52,154 nt of DNA from an uncultured Lachnospiraceae bacterium (GCA_948473115.1 CAOKWI010000026.1:1-52154), one strand, 5' to 3'; positions 7,863 to 15,753 are shown, counted from the first letter of the stretch. The notes: generated by a model not told the origin, from the sequence alone. Program-made: numbers and translations.

Positions 7863-8102
7863 TCATCTTACCCTCTCCACCAAAAACTCCCCCGCCTCAT
7901 TCACCTTCCCCTCCATCCGATCATCCACCAGATAAGACAGACACAACTCATCCCCTTCCTTCAGCCCCATCACGTTCACTTCCTCTTCCGGCAGCTGGAT
8001 CATCCGGTTCTTCCCCATCACCACCATCATCTCAATCAATTCCATGCACTTCGTCCTCTCTTTCATCATTTTTTTCATTGCTTCCTTCGTAAAAAATCCC
8101 AC
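7863..8102 (-). CDS. Small hypothetical protein, 79 aa
   Basis: A 79-residue Met- and Glu-rich protein. The first half is basic and helical. The second half has the feel of a small beta domain (QLPEEEVNVMGLKEGDE), loosely like the swapped-hairpin DNA-binding fold of AbrB/MazE proteins, but I cannot confirm this. The start at 8102 is GTG. The ATG at 8078, preceded by GAAGGA, is an alternative, and both spacings are short. The upstream region carries an unusual inverted repeat (8143-8195) that could be an operator if the protein is an autoregulator. No toxin partner is visible next to it. Confidence 0.45.
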   Translation of the reverse strand: MGFFTKEAMKKMMKERTKCMELIEMMVVMGKNRMIQLPEEEVNVMGLKEGDELCLSYLVDDRMEGKVNEAGEFLVERVR

Positions 8103-8142
8103 TCGTTCCTTCTCTATAAAAAACCTGCAAACTTCGCCCCTT

Positions 8143-8195
8143 AAAAGTTGGTAAAGGATTTTACCAATTCCCGTACCAGATTTTTACCAACTTTT
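8143..8195. repeat. Perfect 13-bp inverted repeat with a third half-site
   Basis: AAAAGTTGGTAAA (8143-8155) is matched by its exact complement TTTACCAACTTTT (8183-8195), and a third TTTACCAA lies at 8160-8167. The spacing lets two alternative hairpins form. It lies upstream of the 79-residue gene and downstream of the tsf terminator. It could be an operator or an RNA switch-like hairpin pair. Confidence 0.6.
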
Positions 8196-8245
8196 CCGCA
8201 AATCCTCCCGATTTCCATCATCCCAAAACGACACCCCAAAAACGC

Positions 8246-8278
8246 AAAAAACGCTGGAACCATGCGGGTTACCAGCGT
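8246..8278 (-). terminator. tsf terminator
   Basis: On the minus strand ACGCTGG pairs with CCAGCGT and AACC with GGTT, with a one-base bulge and a 5-nt loop, followed by TTTTTT. It lies 26 nt after the tsf stop codon and ends the rpsB-tsf unit. Confidence 0.88.
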
Positions 8279-8303
8279 CTTGCTTAATCTTATGAAATTG
8301 GAG

Positions 8304-9242
8304 TTACATTCCCATCTGTGCCGCAACCTCAGCCGCAAAGTCCTCGTTCTTCTTCTCCAGGCCTTCACCTGTCTCGAAACGGACAAATTTCTGAATGCTC
8401 AAATCCGCATTATTCTCCTTTGCAACCTGCGCAAGGTACTGTGCCACTGTCTGCTTGCCGTCCTCCGCCTTAACATATACCTGCTCCAGCAGGCAGACTT
8501 CCTTTAATTCTTTGTTCAGACGTCCGTTGACAGCGCCCTCGATCACCTTCTCAGGCTTGCCCTCCATCTTGGGATCCTGGGCGATCTGTGCCGCAATGAT
8601 CTCTCTCTCATGTGCCTTAAACTCTTCAGACACATCGGAGGTTGCCACATACTTGGGGCTCAGGGCAGCCACCTGCATTGCAAGGTTGGTCAGCGCTTCC
8701 TTCACTGCATCGTTGACCACATTTGTCTTAGCCTCCACAATAACGCCGATCCTGCCGCCGCCGTGTACATAGGAAACCACACAGCCCTCCGCTGCTTCCA
8801 CCTTCTCGAATCTCCTGATGCTCAACTTCTCGCCAATTACAGCGATCTTATCCACCAGAGCCTCCTTCACGGTCTTGGAAGTGTCCTCATTCCACTTTTC
8901 CTCCATGAATGCGTCCATATCAGCCGCATTGGAATTGACAGCCTGCTCTGCAACTGCCTCAACAAACTGCTGGAAGGTTTCGTTCTTCGCCACAAAGTCT
9001 GTCTCGGAATTTACCTCCACGACTGCCGCAACCGTATCTCCCTTGGTGGCGATACGGCAGATGCCCTCTGCCGCAATCCTGCCTTCCTTCTTGATCGCCT
9101 TGGCCTGTCCATTCTTTCTCAGGACCTCAATGGCCTCTTCCATATTTCCATTGGTCTCATTCAGAGCCCTCTTACAATCCATCATGCCGGCTCCGGTCTG
9201 CTCACGCAGTTCCTTCACCATAGCCGCAGTTACTTCTGCCAT
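8304..9242 (-). CDS. tsf: Translation elongation factor Ts
   Basis: EF-Ts, the guanine nucleotide exchange factor that recycles EF-Tu from GDP to GTP. The N-terminal UBA-like domain begins MAEVTAAMVKELREQTGAGM and contains the conserved MDCKRAL and EGRIAAEG segments. The dimerisation core follows (VVEVNSETDFVAKNE). The length is about 312 residues, usual for firmicutes. The start at 9242 is chosen because GGAGGAAATAAGAAT precedes that ATG; an earlier in-frame start would add seven residues without a ribosome binding site. It lies downstream of rpsB after a 227-nt spacer full of repeats. The usual next genes, pyrH and frr, are not here. Confidence 0.98.
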   Translation of the reverse strand: MAEVTAAMVKELREQTGAGMMDCKRALNETNGNMEEAIEVLRKNGQAKAIKKEGRIAAEGICRIATKGDTVAAVVEVNSETDFVAKNETFQQFVEAVAEQAVNSNAADMDAFMEEKWNEDTSKTVKEALVDKIAVIGEKLSIRRFEKVEAAEGCVVSYVHGGGRIGVIVEAKTNVVNDAVKEALTNLAMQVAALSPKYVATSDVSEEFKAHEREIIAAQIAQDPKMEGKPEKVIEGAVNGRLNKELKEVCLLEQVYVKAEDGKQTVAQYLAQVAKENNADLSIQKFVRFETGEGLEKKNEDFAAEVAAQMGM

Positions 9243-9257
9243 ATTCTTATTTCCTCC

Positions 9258-9458
9258 ATTCAATTGCCATTTATGACAATTTATTCCGTCCCTTCATTTC
9301 CGCACCCCTGCACTGGAAGAAATTTCACCTGCAAAAAGCGCATCTGTAAATTTCGTTCGGGCGCATCCGTTCCGTGACTGCTTTTTATTCAATTACCGTA
9401 TATGACAATTTGTTCCGTGACTGTCTCTAATTCAATTGCCGTATACGACAATTTGTTC
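9258..9458. repeat. 43-bp direct repeats with dyad symmetry in the rpsB-tsf spacer
   Basis: Reading the minus strand, two adjacent 43-bp units (9416-9458 and 9373-9415) each begin GAACAAATTGTC and end CAGTCACG, and are mostly identical. A third partial copy lies at 9258-9286, just before the tsf ribosome binding site. Each unit has an imperfect palindrome, best seen as ATTGTCGTATACGGCAAT. I know no function; DNA binding or RNA folding are both possible. Confidence 0.65.
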
Positions 9459-9469
9459 ATTGTTATGAG

Positions 9470-10225
9470 TTACGCTTCCTCTGCCGCTACTTCCTCGATA
9501 TCTTCCGCTTCCGTCTGCACGTCAGCCTCGGTGTATACAGCCTCTCCCTGGTTTGCCTCGATCACTGCATCCGCCATCTTGGATACGATCAGCTTAACGG
9601 CCCTGATGGCATCATCGTTTCCGGGAATGATGTAATCCAGTTCCTCAGGGTCACAGTTGGTATCGCCGATACCGATCAGGGTAATACCCAGGGAATGAGC
9701 CTCCTGTACACAGATTCTCTCCTTCTTGGGATCCACCACAAAGATAGCGTCCGGGATCCTGGTCATATTCTTGATACCGCCCAGGTTCTTCTCCAGTTTG
9801 TCCCATTCCTTCTTCAGCTGGATGACTTCCTTCTTGGGCAGGACGTCAAAGGTTCCGTCCTCCGACATCTTCTCAATCGCATGAAGCCTTACGATACGGG
9901 ACTGGATCGTCTTAAAGTTTGTGAGCATACCGCCCAGCCATCTCTCGTTCACATAATACATTCCACAGCGCTCTGCCTCTGTCTTGACTGCGTCCTGTGC
10001 CTGCTTCTTGGTTCCCACGAACAGGATCGTACCGCCCTGCGCCGCGATCTCGGAAACAGCCCTGTAAGCCTCGTCTACCTTCCCGACGGACTTCTGCAGG
10101 TCGATAATGTGGATACCGTTTCTCTCGGTGAAGATATAGGGAGCCATTTTAGGGTTCCATCTTCTGGTCTGATGTCCGAAATGAACACCCGCTTCAAGTA
10201 ACTGCTTCATAGAAATAACGCTCAT
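9470..10225 (-). CDS. rpsB: 30S ribosomal protein S2
   Basis: Ribosomal protein S2 of the small subunit, 251 residues. It begins [20 protein letters not shown] and has the family hallmarks [43 protein letters not shown] and PDAIFVVDP. The last ~20 residues are an acidic Ala/Glu tail. GGAGG precedes the ATG. It has its own promoter at 10403-10431 and a structured ~175-nt leader, so it need not depend on the motility operon upstream, although the order sigD-swrB-rpsB-tsf is the one kept in Bacillus subtilis. Confidence 0.98.
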   Translation of the reverse strand: MSVISMKQLLEAGVHFGHQTRRWNPKMAPYIFTERNGIHIIDLQKSVGKVDEAYRAVSEIAAQGGTILFVGTKKQAQDAVKTEAERCGMYYVNERWLGGMLTNFKTIQSRIVRLHAIEKMSEDGTFDVLPKKEVIQLKKEWDKLEKNLGGIKNMTRIPDAIFVVDPKKERICVQEAHSLGITLIGIGDTNCDPEELDYIIPGNDDAIRAVKLIVSKMADAVIEANQGEAVYTEADVQTEAEDIEEVAAEEA

Positions 10226-10402
10226 GTTTCTACCTCCATTTGGTTGAATCTTCCGCTCTGCCTTACAGGGACTTCAAACGTCCCCTGCCGAACCTGCGCT
10301 ACGGTCCGACTGACTCCGGCAACTACCCTGCCTGCGCGGGCACCATTGCCGAATCGGCATGCGTGTTTTATAGTAACAATGTTATTTAGTCACAACGAGT
10401 GC
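10226..10402 (-). promoter_or_regulatory. Structured rpsB leader RNA
   Basis: About 175 nt of GC-rich sequence between the promoter and the rpsB ribosome binding site. It contains hairpins such as TGCCGATTCGGCA, GCCCGCGCAGGC and CAGGGGAC...GTCCCTG. Ribosomal protein leaders often bind their product for feedback control; that S2 binds here is inference, and I did not match it to a named leader family. Confidence 0.45.
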
Positions 10403-10431
10403 ATTATAACACAATAAAGCCCCTCTTGCAA
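10403..10431 (-). promoter_or_regulatory. rpsB promoter
   Basis: On the minus strand TTGCAA (10426-10431) and TATAAT (10403-10408) are separated by exactly 17 bp. The -35 lies inside the loop and stem of the hairpin that follows the preceding gene. Confidence 0.8.
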
Positions 10432-10434
10432 GGG
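10419..10434 (-). terminator. Weak terminator hairpin at the end of the motility operon
   Basis: CCCCTT pairs with GAGGGG across a GCAA tetraloop, 3 nt after the stop of the MltG-like gene, followed by CTTTATT. The T-run is poor on the minus strand, so readthrough into rpsB is likely. Confidence 0.5.
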
Positions 10435-10437
10435 GTT

Positions 10438-11091
10438 TTATCTGCTTCTGGTAATTATTTTAGCAATGTCTTCCTCCGTGGAATCCGCTGGGATCTCATA
10501 AGTTCCTGAGTTGATCCTCTTTGAGTATCCGTTGCTCTCCAGATACTGGTCAAACGCGGACGCATCCTCTATCAGTCCCGCCTCCGCCAGTGCCTTGGCC
10601 ACCCCATAGGAACTCTGGCCCCTCTGGATCACAAAAGTCACACTATCCGACTGCTCCGATGCAGATTCCCGCGTGGAATCCGGCACAGATGCAGATGCCG
10701 TGTCTGCAGGTTCCGGCGTCTTCACCTGGGGCTTCAGGGTCACCATGGGCAGCGGCTTCAAGGCATCCGGTTCTGACCCGGAAGACGGCGTTTCCACCGG
10801 TATGGGCGTCACGACCGGTGCTGTTGTCGGTTCCGGCAAAGGCGTAGCTGTTGGTTCCGTTGATGACACCGCTGTGGGGTCAGGGGACGCCTGTCCCGAA
10901 TCCTGGGACGCCTGATTGCCCGCCAGGGTACGGGAATCACCATCCACCATGCCAAGCTCCATCGCCCTTACCCTGACCTCCGCATCCGACAAAGGCTGTT
11001 TCTTTAACGCGATTCCCATCAGCAGGGCTGTGACAATCATACCGATGCCCAGCCCCCGTAAATAGTATCGTAATTTCACTTTATTTTTCAC
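10438..11091 (-). CDS. MltG/YceG-like protein lacking the catalytic domain
   Basis: A 217-residue membrane-anchored protein. It has one transmembrane helix (about residues 13-28), then a long Pro/Thr/Ser-rich linker (about 60-150). The C-terminal domain (TFVIQRGQSSYGVAKALAE ... SGTYEIPADSTEEDI) resembles the LysM-like part of MltG. Full-length endolytic transglycosylases have roughly 350 residues with a catalytic Glu region, which is missing here, so a cell-wall-binding role is more likely than cleavage. The first start is GTG and overlaps the upstream stop; GTG at 11079 is an alternative with GGAG 11 nt before it. It is the last gene before rpsB. Confidence 0.6.
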   Translation of the reverse strand: MKNKVKLRYYLRGLGIGMIVTALLMGIALKKQPLSDAEVRVRAMELGMVDGDSRTLAGNQASQDSGQASPDPTAVSSTEPTATPLPEPTTAPVVTPIPVETPSSGSEPDALKPLPMVTLKPQVKTPEPADTASASVPDSTRESASEQSDSVTFVIQRGQSSYGVAKALAEAGLIEDASAFDQYLESNGYSKRINSGTYEIPADSTEEDIAKIITRSR

Positions 11092-12592
11092 TCCGATTTT
11101 TGTACAGCTCGATCACCAGTTTTACTTCACCCACACCCAGGTTCAGTTCCCTTGCAATCGCCACATTAGATTTCCCGCTTTTATATAATTCCAAGACTCT
11201 GTCGTTGTAATTTCGTCCCTGCCCGTCTGTCTCCTGGGTGAAATTAATCACACTGGAGGTCTGCGGCGCTCCGGAATCCGGAACCATTCCTGAAAGGTTC
11301 GGCTGCTCCACAATAGGCTGTGGCGCTGTAAATTCCTGCGTTGAAACAGCTACCGTCTGGGGAACCGCAGCGTCCCTTTTTGACGTCGAAAACGTCACCT
11401 TTTGAGGAGTCGGGGACATCTTTCGGGATGCCGAAGATACCTTCTGGGACATTGGGGCGGCCTGCGAGGACACCGGAGGAATCTGATGTGCTCCTGCCGC
11501 TGCCTGCTGAGACACAGGCTGCGTCTGACGAGACGCCGTTGATACCCGCTGGGGAACAGGCATTACCTGTTGAAGTGCCGGTGATACCTGCCGGGACACG
11601 GGCTGCGTCTGCTGCAGTGCCGGTGATACCTGCCGAGACACGAGCTGCGTCTGCTGCAGCACCGGTGATGCCTGCTGGGACACGGGCTGTGTCTGCTGCA
11701 GTGCCGGTGATGCCTGCCGGGACACAGGCTGTGTCTGCTGCAGTGCCGGTGATGCCTGCTGGGACACGGGCTGCGTCTGCTGCAGTGCCGGTGATACCTG
11801 CTGGGACACAGGCTGTGTCTGTTGCAGCACCGGTGATACCTGCTGGGACACAGGCTGTGTCTGTTGCAGCACTGGTGATACCTGCTGGGACACAGATTGT
11901 GACTGTTGCAGCATAGATGATGCCTGCTGCGCCGCCATAGACACTTTCTGAGGCATCGGTGACGTGCTCTGGGAAGATACCGGTGGCACCTTCTGCCCTT
12001 CGGGGAACTGCACTGCCGCAGGAATGGGCGGTGCCGCAAATACCGACGGAACAACAGGAGACACCGACTCCTGAGACATCGCGGCAAATACCTGCGGCTC
12101 CATTGCAGGAACAGGCACTTTCAACGGAATCACCGTTTCCGGTGCAAGCCGCTGAAAGGTATTCACTACCTCTTCGGCTTCCTTCTTCGTCTCCTTTACT
12201 TCTTTTACTGTCCGGTTCACCTCCGAAACTGTATTTTTCAAATTAATATGCTTATCGTTAAGCATATCATAGAGAAACATGACCTCTTCGTGATTCTTGT
12301 GTATCTCTGCCAGCACTGTGTCGGAATACTCATTCACTGCCATGATCTTTTCATTCGACAGGCGCTCCAGGGACCGCTCCGTTTTCTCTATCGAATAGGT
12401 AACTGCCTCCTCCACCACATCATCCACATGCCCTCTGACTGCCTCCAGTTCCTCCGACACCAGCGCCTTGATCTCTTCCTTTGCAAGTCCCCTGGTCTCC
12501 TCACTGCTCTCTTCATTCTTCATTGGGATGAGGAAACTCAGTATAAATACAACACATCCCGCTGCCAGCAGGACAATTTCCATTATATCCAT
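11081..12592 (-). CDS. SwrB-like membrane protein with tandem-repeat linker (DUF6115-like)
   Basis: About 503 residues. It has an N-terminal membrane helix (IMEIVLLAAGCVVFILSFL), then a charged coiled coil (about 25-140), then a long Gln/Pro/Ser/Val-rich region with about eight near-identical 14-residue repeats of type QQVSPALQQTQPVS. It ends in a helix-turn-helix-like segment (LELYKSGKSNVAIARELNLG). The order sigD ... this gene, rpsB matches swrB in B. subtilis, and the membrane-coil-helical tail plan also fits; SwrB helps assemble the flagellar export gate. B. subtilis SwrB is much shorter and has no repeat block. I start it at 12592 because the open frame further upstream is a translated hairpin repeat; ATG 12583 is also possible. 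Confidence 0.6.
   Translation of the reverse strand: MDIMEIVLLAAGCVVFILSFLIPMKNEESSEETRGLAKEEIKALVSEELEAVRGHVDDVVEEAVTYSIEKTERSLERLSNEKIMAVNEYSDTVLAEIHKNHEEVMFLYDMLNDKHINLKNTVSEVNRTVKEVKETKKEAEEVVNTFQRLAPETVIPLKVPVPAMEPQVFAAMSQESVSPVVPSVFAAPPIPAAVQFPEGQKVPPVSSQSTSPMPQKVSMAAQQASSMLQQSQSVSQQVSPVLQQTQPVSQQVSPVLQQTQPVSQQVSPALQQTQPVSQQASPALQQTQPVSRQASPALQQTQPVSQQASPVLQQTQLVSRQVSPALQQTQPVSRQVSPALQQVMPVPQRVSTASRQTQPVSQQAAAGAHQIPPVSSQAAPMSQKVSSASRKMSPTPQKVTFSTSKRDAAVPQTVAVSTQEFTAPQPIVEQPNLSGMVPDSGAPQTSSVINFTQETDGQGRNYNDRVLELYKSGKSNVAIARELNLGVGEVKLVIELYKNRSEK
11563..11940. repeat. 42-bp in-frame tandem repeat
   Basis: About eight good copies and degenerate flanking ones of a 42-bp unit coding for 14 residues (QQVSPALQQTQPVS). 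Copies differ at single bases, mostly Val/Ala and Gln/Arg changes. The exact copy number is likely to vary between strains. Confidence 0.85.
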
Positions 12593-12703
12593 CTCAAAAG
12601 TCCGTCCTCTATACCTACTGCCCGCTCCAGCGGGCATCCATTCAATATTTGAAAGCGTCCTACTTTCAAAATGATACCTACTGCCCGCATCGGCTGGTAT
12701 CAC
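12593..12703. repeat. Palindromic intergenic element
   Basis: The spacer between the 102-residue gene and the SwrB-like gene holds a 15-bp direct repeat ATACCTACTGCCCGC (two copies) and hairpins GCCCGCT/AGCGGGC and TTTGAAAG/CTTTCAAA. GATACC and GGTATC arms enclose the right end. It is built like the other hairpin elements in this operon. Confidence 0.6.
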
Positions 12704-13012
12704 TTATATCTTCATGTCAAAGCCTTCTCTGCCTTTTACGACCACGCGCTCCTGGGGCTTGGCTCCCTTGCGGCGCTTTCCCCCATCCCCATAATACTCG
12801 CCGTTCCCTTTTTCTTTGGCGTCAGGGTTTTTCTGATGCCACTCCGGGTTATCACTCCTTCGTACCTCACGGAGGCGCTGCTCCGTATTTTTCTGGACAT
12901 CCTGGCTGATAAAGGTCTGTGCAAACATACCCTTATTGTCCTCATTCTGCTTGATTCCGGAATAATCCTGCGCCCTGGAAATCGTAGTCAAATCAATCGC
13001 GCCAAATGCCAT
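12704..13012 (-). CDS. Hypothetical protein of the motility operon, 102 aa
   Basis: A 102-residue, very hydrophilic basic protein without membrane segments. The first ~45 residues (MAFGAIDLTTISRAQDYSGI...) look structured; the rest is rich in Lys, Arg, Glu and Gly. GAAGGTG precedes the ATG. It sits 21 nt after the FapA-family gene and before the SwrB-like gene, so a motility-linked role is possible, but no known domain is visible. Confidence 0.6.
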   Translation of the reverse strand: MAFGAIDLTTISRAQDYSGIKQNEDNKGMFAQTFISQDVQKNTEQRLREVRRSDNPEWHQKNPDAKEKGNGEYYGDGGKRRKGAKPQERVVVKGREGFDMKI

Positions 13013-13033
13013 ATGAGCACCTTCTTTCCTCGG

Positions 13034-14629
13034 TTACAGGGGCTTCATGCAAATCTCGCCCCGCTCCCGCACAAATTTACAATAGTGATAACTGGTCTGC
13101 AGTGTCTTGGAACTGTCCCCGATAATAATGGTCGTGCTGGGATAGATCTCATCATTCACAACGATCTCCGAAAGCTTCTGGATTTCCATCATTGCCCGCA
13201 TCTTCTCCATTCTGTCGCTCATCTGTTTCTTCTCGGAGGTCTTATCCTCCACCAGCTTCATCACGCTCTTCATGTATTTCAACTGGCTCTCATTAAACTG
13301 TATGCCTTTCTTCAGCTTCTCCTTAAAGGTTTCCAGGATCACTTCCGCATTGCTGATCGTTTTATCTATATCCGCGGTCAGCTTCTGCATGCGGCTGTAC
13401 TGTGTTTTGATCAGCGGATTCACACCCACCTCCAGGATCGTGGACGCTCCCATACCGGTTCCTATCGTCTTTGCAGTAACCTTCTGTCCCGCCTGGACAT
13501 AGCCGCCGACAATAATACCCTTCCTTCCCTCGACCTTGACCTCCGTTCCTGCGGAAATCCTGCTATGAAGGATCGCCTCCGACTCCACATAACCGCCGGC
13601 CACCACCCTGACATTCTCCAGAAACTTTGCCATAATGTCGCCGCCGGCTTTCAAATAACCTTTGGAGGAACCGTTCATCCCCTTCGCGATAATGATATTT
13701 CCCCCGGCAATGATCCTTGCATCCTCCACCAGACCGTTGACAATGACATTACCCCCGGCCTTTACCTCGAAGTTTGCCATCACATCCCCGTTGATCTGGA
13801 TACTTCCCTCAAAGTCAAGGTTTCCCGTGGACGCATCCACACTCTTGACCTCGAACACATCAGAGACAAAGACCTTGTCATCCACCAGGGTCACATGCCC
13901 GTCTACCATGGATCGAATAGAGAGTTTATCCTCCGACAGTTCAATATTCCGGCCGAATTTCAGCGTTTCACGCTTGACCTCCCTGGGGTGGATGGGTTTG
14001 CCGTGGACATCATAGCCCGACTCCCCCCTGTCCTCCGGTATGATCGTAGCCAGCAAGTCGCCCTTCCTGCACTGATTGATCATACTGAGGTTAAAGTAAT
14101 CCACACTGCCATCCTCACGCTGTGAAGGCGGCCTGTGCTTATCCGTGTTAAACTTATAATCGATCACGGCATCTGTGCCGTTCCTTGGTTCCTTTCCTTT
14201 CGCTACCAGCAGATCCGTACAATAGATCCCGGGAGACTGGAAATGATCCTGCAGCGTTTCCATGCGGATGCCATGGGTAATATTGCTGAAATGCAGATCT
14301 TTTAAAAAGTCATTAAATGAAATCCTGTCCCCCGTCTCGGAAGCCGGAATAAAACGCACATAAACGGACATATCATCCTCACTGACATCCAGATGATATG
14401 TCTCGGGATATTGGGGACAACGGTCCGAACCCAGATGATAAACACAGTCCTCTGCCTCCTCGTCCAGAAGCAGCATTTCGATCCGTCTTCTATCATAGCC
14501 TGCCCCCAGGCCGTCCAAATATTCCAGTAATTCCCCGATTCTTATCTGTTCTCCGCCATCTTTAGGCTGACACAACCTGACACCATATCCGTTTGGCTCA
14601 TTGACCAGTTTAAAGTATCCATTCTGCAT
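13034..14629 (-). CDS. fapA: FapA family protein (DUF342)
   Basis: A 531-residue protein of the DUF342/FapA (flagellar assembly protein A) family. A mixed N-terminal part is followed at about 185-380 by a repetitive Gly/Val-rich region (GNLDFEGSIQINGDVMANF, KAGGNVIVNGLVEDARIIAG), typical of a right-handed beta-helix of polar repeats. A coiled coil follows (about 410-480) and then a short C-terminal strand domain. Family members affect flagellar placement or assembly in some species. It lies directly downstream of sigD, 15 nt away, with GGGAGAGATCATT before the ATG. The biochemical role is unknown. Confidence 0.82.
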   Translation of the reverse strand: MQNGYFKLVNEPNGYGVRLCQPKDGGEQIRIGELLEYLDGLGAGYDRRRIEMLLLDEEAEDCVYHLGSDRCPQYPETYHLDVSEDDMSVYVRFIPASETGDRISFNDFLKDLHFSNITHGIRMETLQDHFQSPGIYCTDLLVAKGKEPRNGTDAVIDYKFNTDKHRPPSQREDGSVDYFNLSMINQCRKGDLLATIIPEDRGESGYDVHGKPIHPREVKRETLKFGRNIELSEDKLSIRSMVDGHVTLVDDKVFVSDVFEVKSVDASTGNLDFEGSIQINGDVMANFEVKAGGNVIVNGLVEDARIIAGGNIIIAKGMNGSSKGYLKAGGDIMAKFLENVRVVAGGYVESEAILHSRISAGTEVKVEGRKGIIVGGYVQAGQKVTAKTIGTGMGASTILEVGVNPLIKTQYSRMQKLTADIDKTISNAEVILETFKEKLKKGIQFNESQLKYMKSVMKLVEDKTSEKKQMSDRMEKMRAMMEIQKLSEIVVNDEIYPSTTIIIGDSSKTLQTSYHYCKFVRERGEICMKPL

Positions 14630-14644
14630 AATGATCTCTCCCTG

Positions 14645-15418
14645 TCAGTTATCCGTGAGGATTCCCATGTAGCTGCCCATTTTTGTTTTCATTTTCTGTA
14701 ATGCCCTGGTATGAAGCTGAGAAACTCTGGATTCAGATACCTCCAGAATACTGCTGATTTCCTTTAAAGTCAGCTCCTCATAATAATACAAGGTAATGAC
14801 CTTCTGCTCCTTTTCCGTGAGAAGCTGCAGCGCCTCCCCCAGCATCTTTGTCAGTTCTTCCTTCTCCACCTTCTCTTCCGGCGCTTCAAATCTGGAAGTC
14901 GTCTGCCTGCTGTAATCCTGGGCCACATCGCTGCCCTGCTCCATATATTCATTCAGGGACACAAGCCCTGTAACCTTCATCTGTGACTGCCATTCCAGGA
15001 ATTCATCGCCAGAGATACCCAGTTTTTCCGCAATTTCCTCATCCGAAGCATTGTGGCCTGTCTCCTGCTCGATCTCCCTCATGACCGCCTCAATCTTTTT
15101 CTGCTTCTGCCTGATCGTCCTGGGAATCCAGTCCATCTTCCTGATCTGATCCAGGATCGCGCCCCGAATCCTCAGGCTGGCATAAGTTTCAAATTTAACC
15201 TCCTTAAAGCAATCAAATTTATCTATGGCATCAATCAAACCGAAAATACCGTAGCTTACCAGATCTTCATACTCCACATTATATCCCAGATAGATACTGA
15301 GCCGTCCGGCAACCACCTTCACAAGAGGAGCATATTCCAATATGATCTTTTCCCTGGCATCCGCGGATTTTGTCTTTGCATATTCCTCCAGCAGTTTTTT
15401 TCTGCCTGCCTCATCCAT
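14645..15418 (-). CDS. sigD: Motility RNA polymerase sigma factor SigD (FliA/WhiG family)
   Basis: Sigma-28 type factor, 257 residues, that directs RNA polymerase to late flagellar and chemotaxis genes and is normally held by the anti-sigma FlgM (not in this window). Region 2 shows YEDLVSYGIFGLIDAIDKFD and KFETYASLRIRGAILDQIRK. Region 3 contains TGHNASDEEIAEKLGI, and region 4 ends LTLKEISSILEVSESRVSQL. The position near the 3' end of a >30-kb operon is the same as in B. subtilis, where distance from the promoter limits SigD level. The start is supported by GGAGGGGATGTGTTCCT before the ATG. Confidence 0.96.
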   Translation of the reverse strand: MDEAGRKKLLEEYAKTKSADAREKIILEYAPLVKVVAGRLSIYLGYNVEYEDLVSYGIFGLIDAIDKFDCFKEVKFETYASLRIRGAILDQIRKMDWIPRTIRQKQKKIEAVMREIEQETGHNASDEEIAEKLGISGDEFLEWQSQMKVTGLVSLNEYMEQGSDVAQDYSRQTTSRFEAPEEKVEKEELTKMLGEALQLLTEKEQKVITLYYYEELTLKEISSILEVSESRVSQLHTRALQKMKTKMGSYMGILTDN

Positions 15419-15453
15419 AGGAACACATCCCCTCCCTTCAGTCTATTTCCAGA

Positions 15454-15753
15454 CTATACTTCTTTTTCATTCTCCCCGCTATCCGCTGCCGTCTCCTGCC
15501 CGCTGGCATCCGTCTCAGCATCGCCCTCCGCGCCTTCTGCCTCTGCTTTCTCCTTCTCCATCTTTTCTTCATTCTGCCTGTCAAATGAATCCAGTGTCCA
15601 TTTCAGGATGCTCCCCAAGACATAAAAAAGCACCAGGACAAGAAAAAGTGATACCAGCTTTGTCACCATGGAATAGTCCATGATATATGTAATGATACAG
15701 GTTACCGCGCCCGCCGTCAGCATCAATAAAAGGGGTAAATTCTTTCTGTTCAT
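15454..15753 (-). CDS. Small membrane protein of the motility operon
   Basis: A 99-residue protein with two transmembrane helices (about residues 7-24 and 30-52), followed by a highly acidic Glu/Ala tail (about 60-99). GAAGGGAAATCT precedes the ATG. It lies between cheD and sigD, a place often filled in Lachnospiraceae by a short membrane protein of unknown function. I cannot assign a family. Confidence 0.65.
   Translation of the reverse strand: MNRKNLPLLLMLTAGAVTCIITYIMDYSMVTKLVSLFLVLVLFYVLGSILKWTLDSFDRQNEEKMEKEKAEAEGAEGDAETDASGQETAADSGENEKEV

Noticed and set aside
8141..8386. Open frame of 81 codons across the tsf end and terminator
   Set aside because: It overlaps the tsf 3' end and its terminator; the product is Arg-rich shadow sequence.
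11563..11940. Regular 42-bp repeats as a CRISPR array
   Set aside because: The units are contiguous without unique spacers and are in frame in a coding sequence; there are no cas genes nearby.
12671..14125. Long plus-strand open frame (484 codons) over the fapA region
   Set aside because: It lies antisense to a clear FapA-family gene, has a shadow-like composition rich in His, Leu and Arg, and has no ribosome binding site.
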